A DNA stretch of 12,594 nucleotides, from positions 1-12,594 of the forward strand of contig JBKJML010000135.1 of the NCBI GenBank assembly GCA_046596415.1. The letters run 5' to 3'. The notes under the pieces are model-generated. The model searched no databases, was not told the origin of the DNA, and saw only the letters and a list, made by a program, of their open reading frames with translations. Shown in pieces: positions 12,476-12,594 of the stretch. This DNA is from JBKJML01 sp046596415. GTDB lineage: Bacteria > Actinomycetota > Thermoleophilia > Gaiellales > Gaiellaceae. Position 1 is the first letter of the stretch. Every line of letters begins with the position of its first letter. The position numbers and the translations under genes are program-made.

Positions 12476-12594
12476 TCAGAGCGGGCCGGGCTCGGGGATC
12501 CGCGGCTGCTCGGGCGGATCGGCCTCGTCGGGAGGCGGGTAGGGCTCGGGAGGTGCTGCCGGCTCGGGCGGGTCGCCCTCGTCGGGAGGCGGGA
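12476..12594 (-). CDS. Proline-rich C-terminal tail of a truncated gene (possibly ftsX)
   Basis: The minus-strand frame is open from the window edge to TGA at 12476, giving 38 residues and a partial codon. The tail is a Pro/Glu/Asp-rich, disordered-looking segment, roughly two 18-residue units beginning PPPDEGDPPEP and PPPDEADPPEQ. It ends 91 bases before the M23 start and in the same orientation. In many actinobacteria and firmicutes, ftsE-ftsX precede a PcsB/EnvC-like M23 gene, so an FtsX tail is a fair guess, but nothing in these residues identifies the protein. Confidence 0.55.
   Translation of the reverse strand, partial: PPPDEGDPPEPAAPPEPYPPPDEADPPEQPRIPEPGPL
12508..12593. repeat. In-frame direct repeat of 32 bases (54-base period)
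   Basis: Copies at 12508-12539 and 12562-12593 match at 30 of 32 bases. The 54-base period is 18 codons and encodes the Pro-rich repeat unit of the truncated gene. More copies may lie beyond the window. Confidence 0.7.

Noticed and set aside
1..12594. tRNA, rRNA, CRISPR array, insertion sequence or phage genes
   Set aside because: I looked for cloverleaf-like segments, regularly spaced repeats, transposase motifs and terminal inverted repeats and saw none that would hold up.

Overview
The window is very GC-rich, densely packed bacterial DNA with many GTG starts and 1-4 base stop/start overlaps. The gene content points to a deep-branching actinobacterium, most likely class Thermoleophilia (Gaiellales or Solirubrobacterales type): a fused PafB-PafC WYL regulator, zinc-ribbon/SPOR envelope proteins, and a 2-phosphoglycerate kinase paired with a cyclic 2,3-diphosphoglycerate synthetase. 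The lineage is inferred from gene content and composition, not from a marker gene.

Layout. (1) Bases 1-887, plus strand: the end of a zinc-ribbon protein, overlapping by ATGA a membrane protein with an N-terminal zinc ribbon and a C-terminal SPOR-like domain. (2) Bases 1133-3664, plus strand: a small protein ending in a Cys3His motif, then a fused PafBC-type DNA-damage regulator. (3) Bases 3661-4671, minus strand: epoxyqueuosine reductase QueG, whose stop overlaps that of pafBC and which is divergent from an MDR oxidoreductase (4687-5637, plus). (4) Bases 5638-5962: a convergent intergenic region holding strong hairpins and one small possible ORF. (5) Bases 10207 down to 5963, minus strand: a tight five-gene operon encoding a calcineurin-like phosphoesterase, cyclic 2,3-diphosphoglycerate synthetase (CpgS), 2-phosphoglycerate kinase, a GlpX-family phosphatase homologue and a SufT/MIP18-type protein. 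The first four genes overlap by 1-4 bases (TGATG, GTGA, GTGA). (6) Bases 10260-11179, plus strand: a PD-(D/E)XK-like small protein, then hypoxanthine phosphoribosyltransferase, which lacks an ordinary start codon. (7) Bases 12384-11191, minus strand: a secreted coiled-coil M23 peptidase, preceded by the proline-rich C-terminus of another gene (possibly FtsX) cut by the window edge.

The most interesting system is the operon in (5). In methanogenic archaea, 2-phosphoglycerate kinase makes 2,3-bisphosphoglycerate from 2-phosphoglycerate, and CpgS closes it to cyclic 2,3-diphosphoglycerate (cDPG), a compatible solute and phosphate/carbon store. Here both enzymes are translationally coupled in a bacterium, together with two phosphatase-family proteins that could run the turnover side. 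The GlpX homologue has replaced several residues that are catalytic or metal-binding in true fructose-1,6-bisphosphatases, so it probably does something else. The operon starts next to a compact symmetric divergent promoter region with a 14-base dyad between two candidate -10 boxes.
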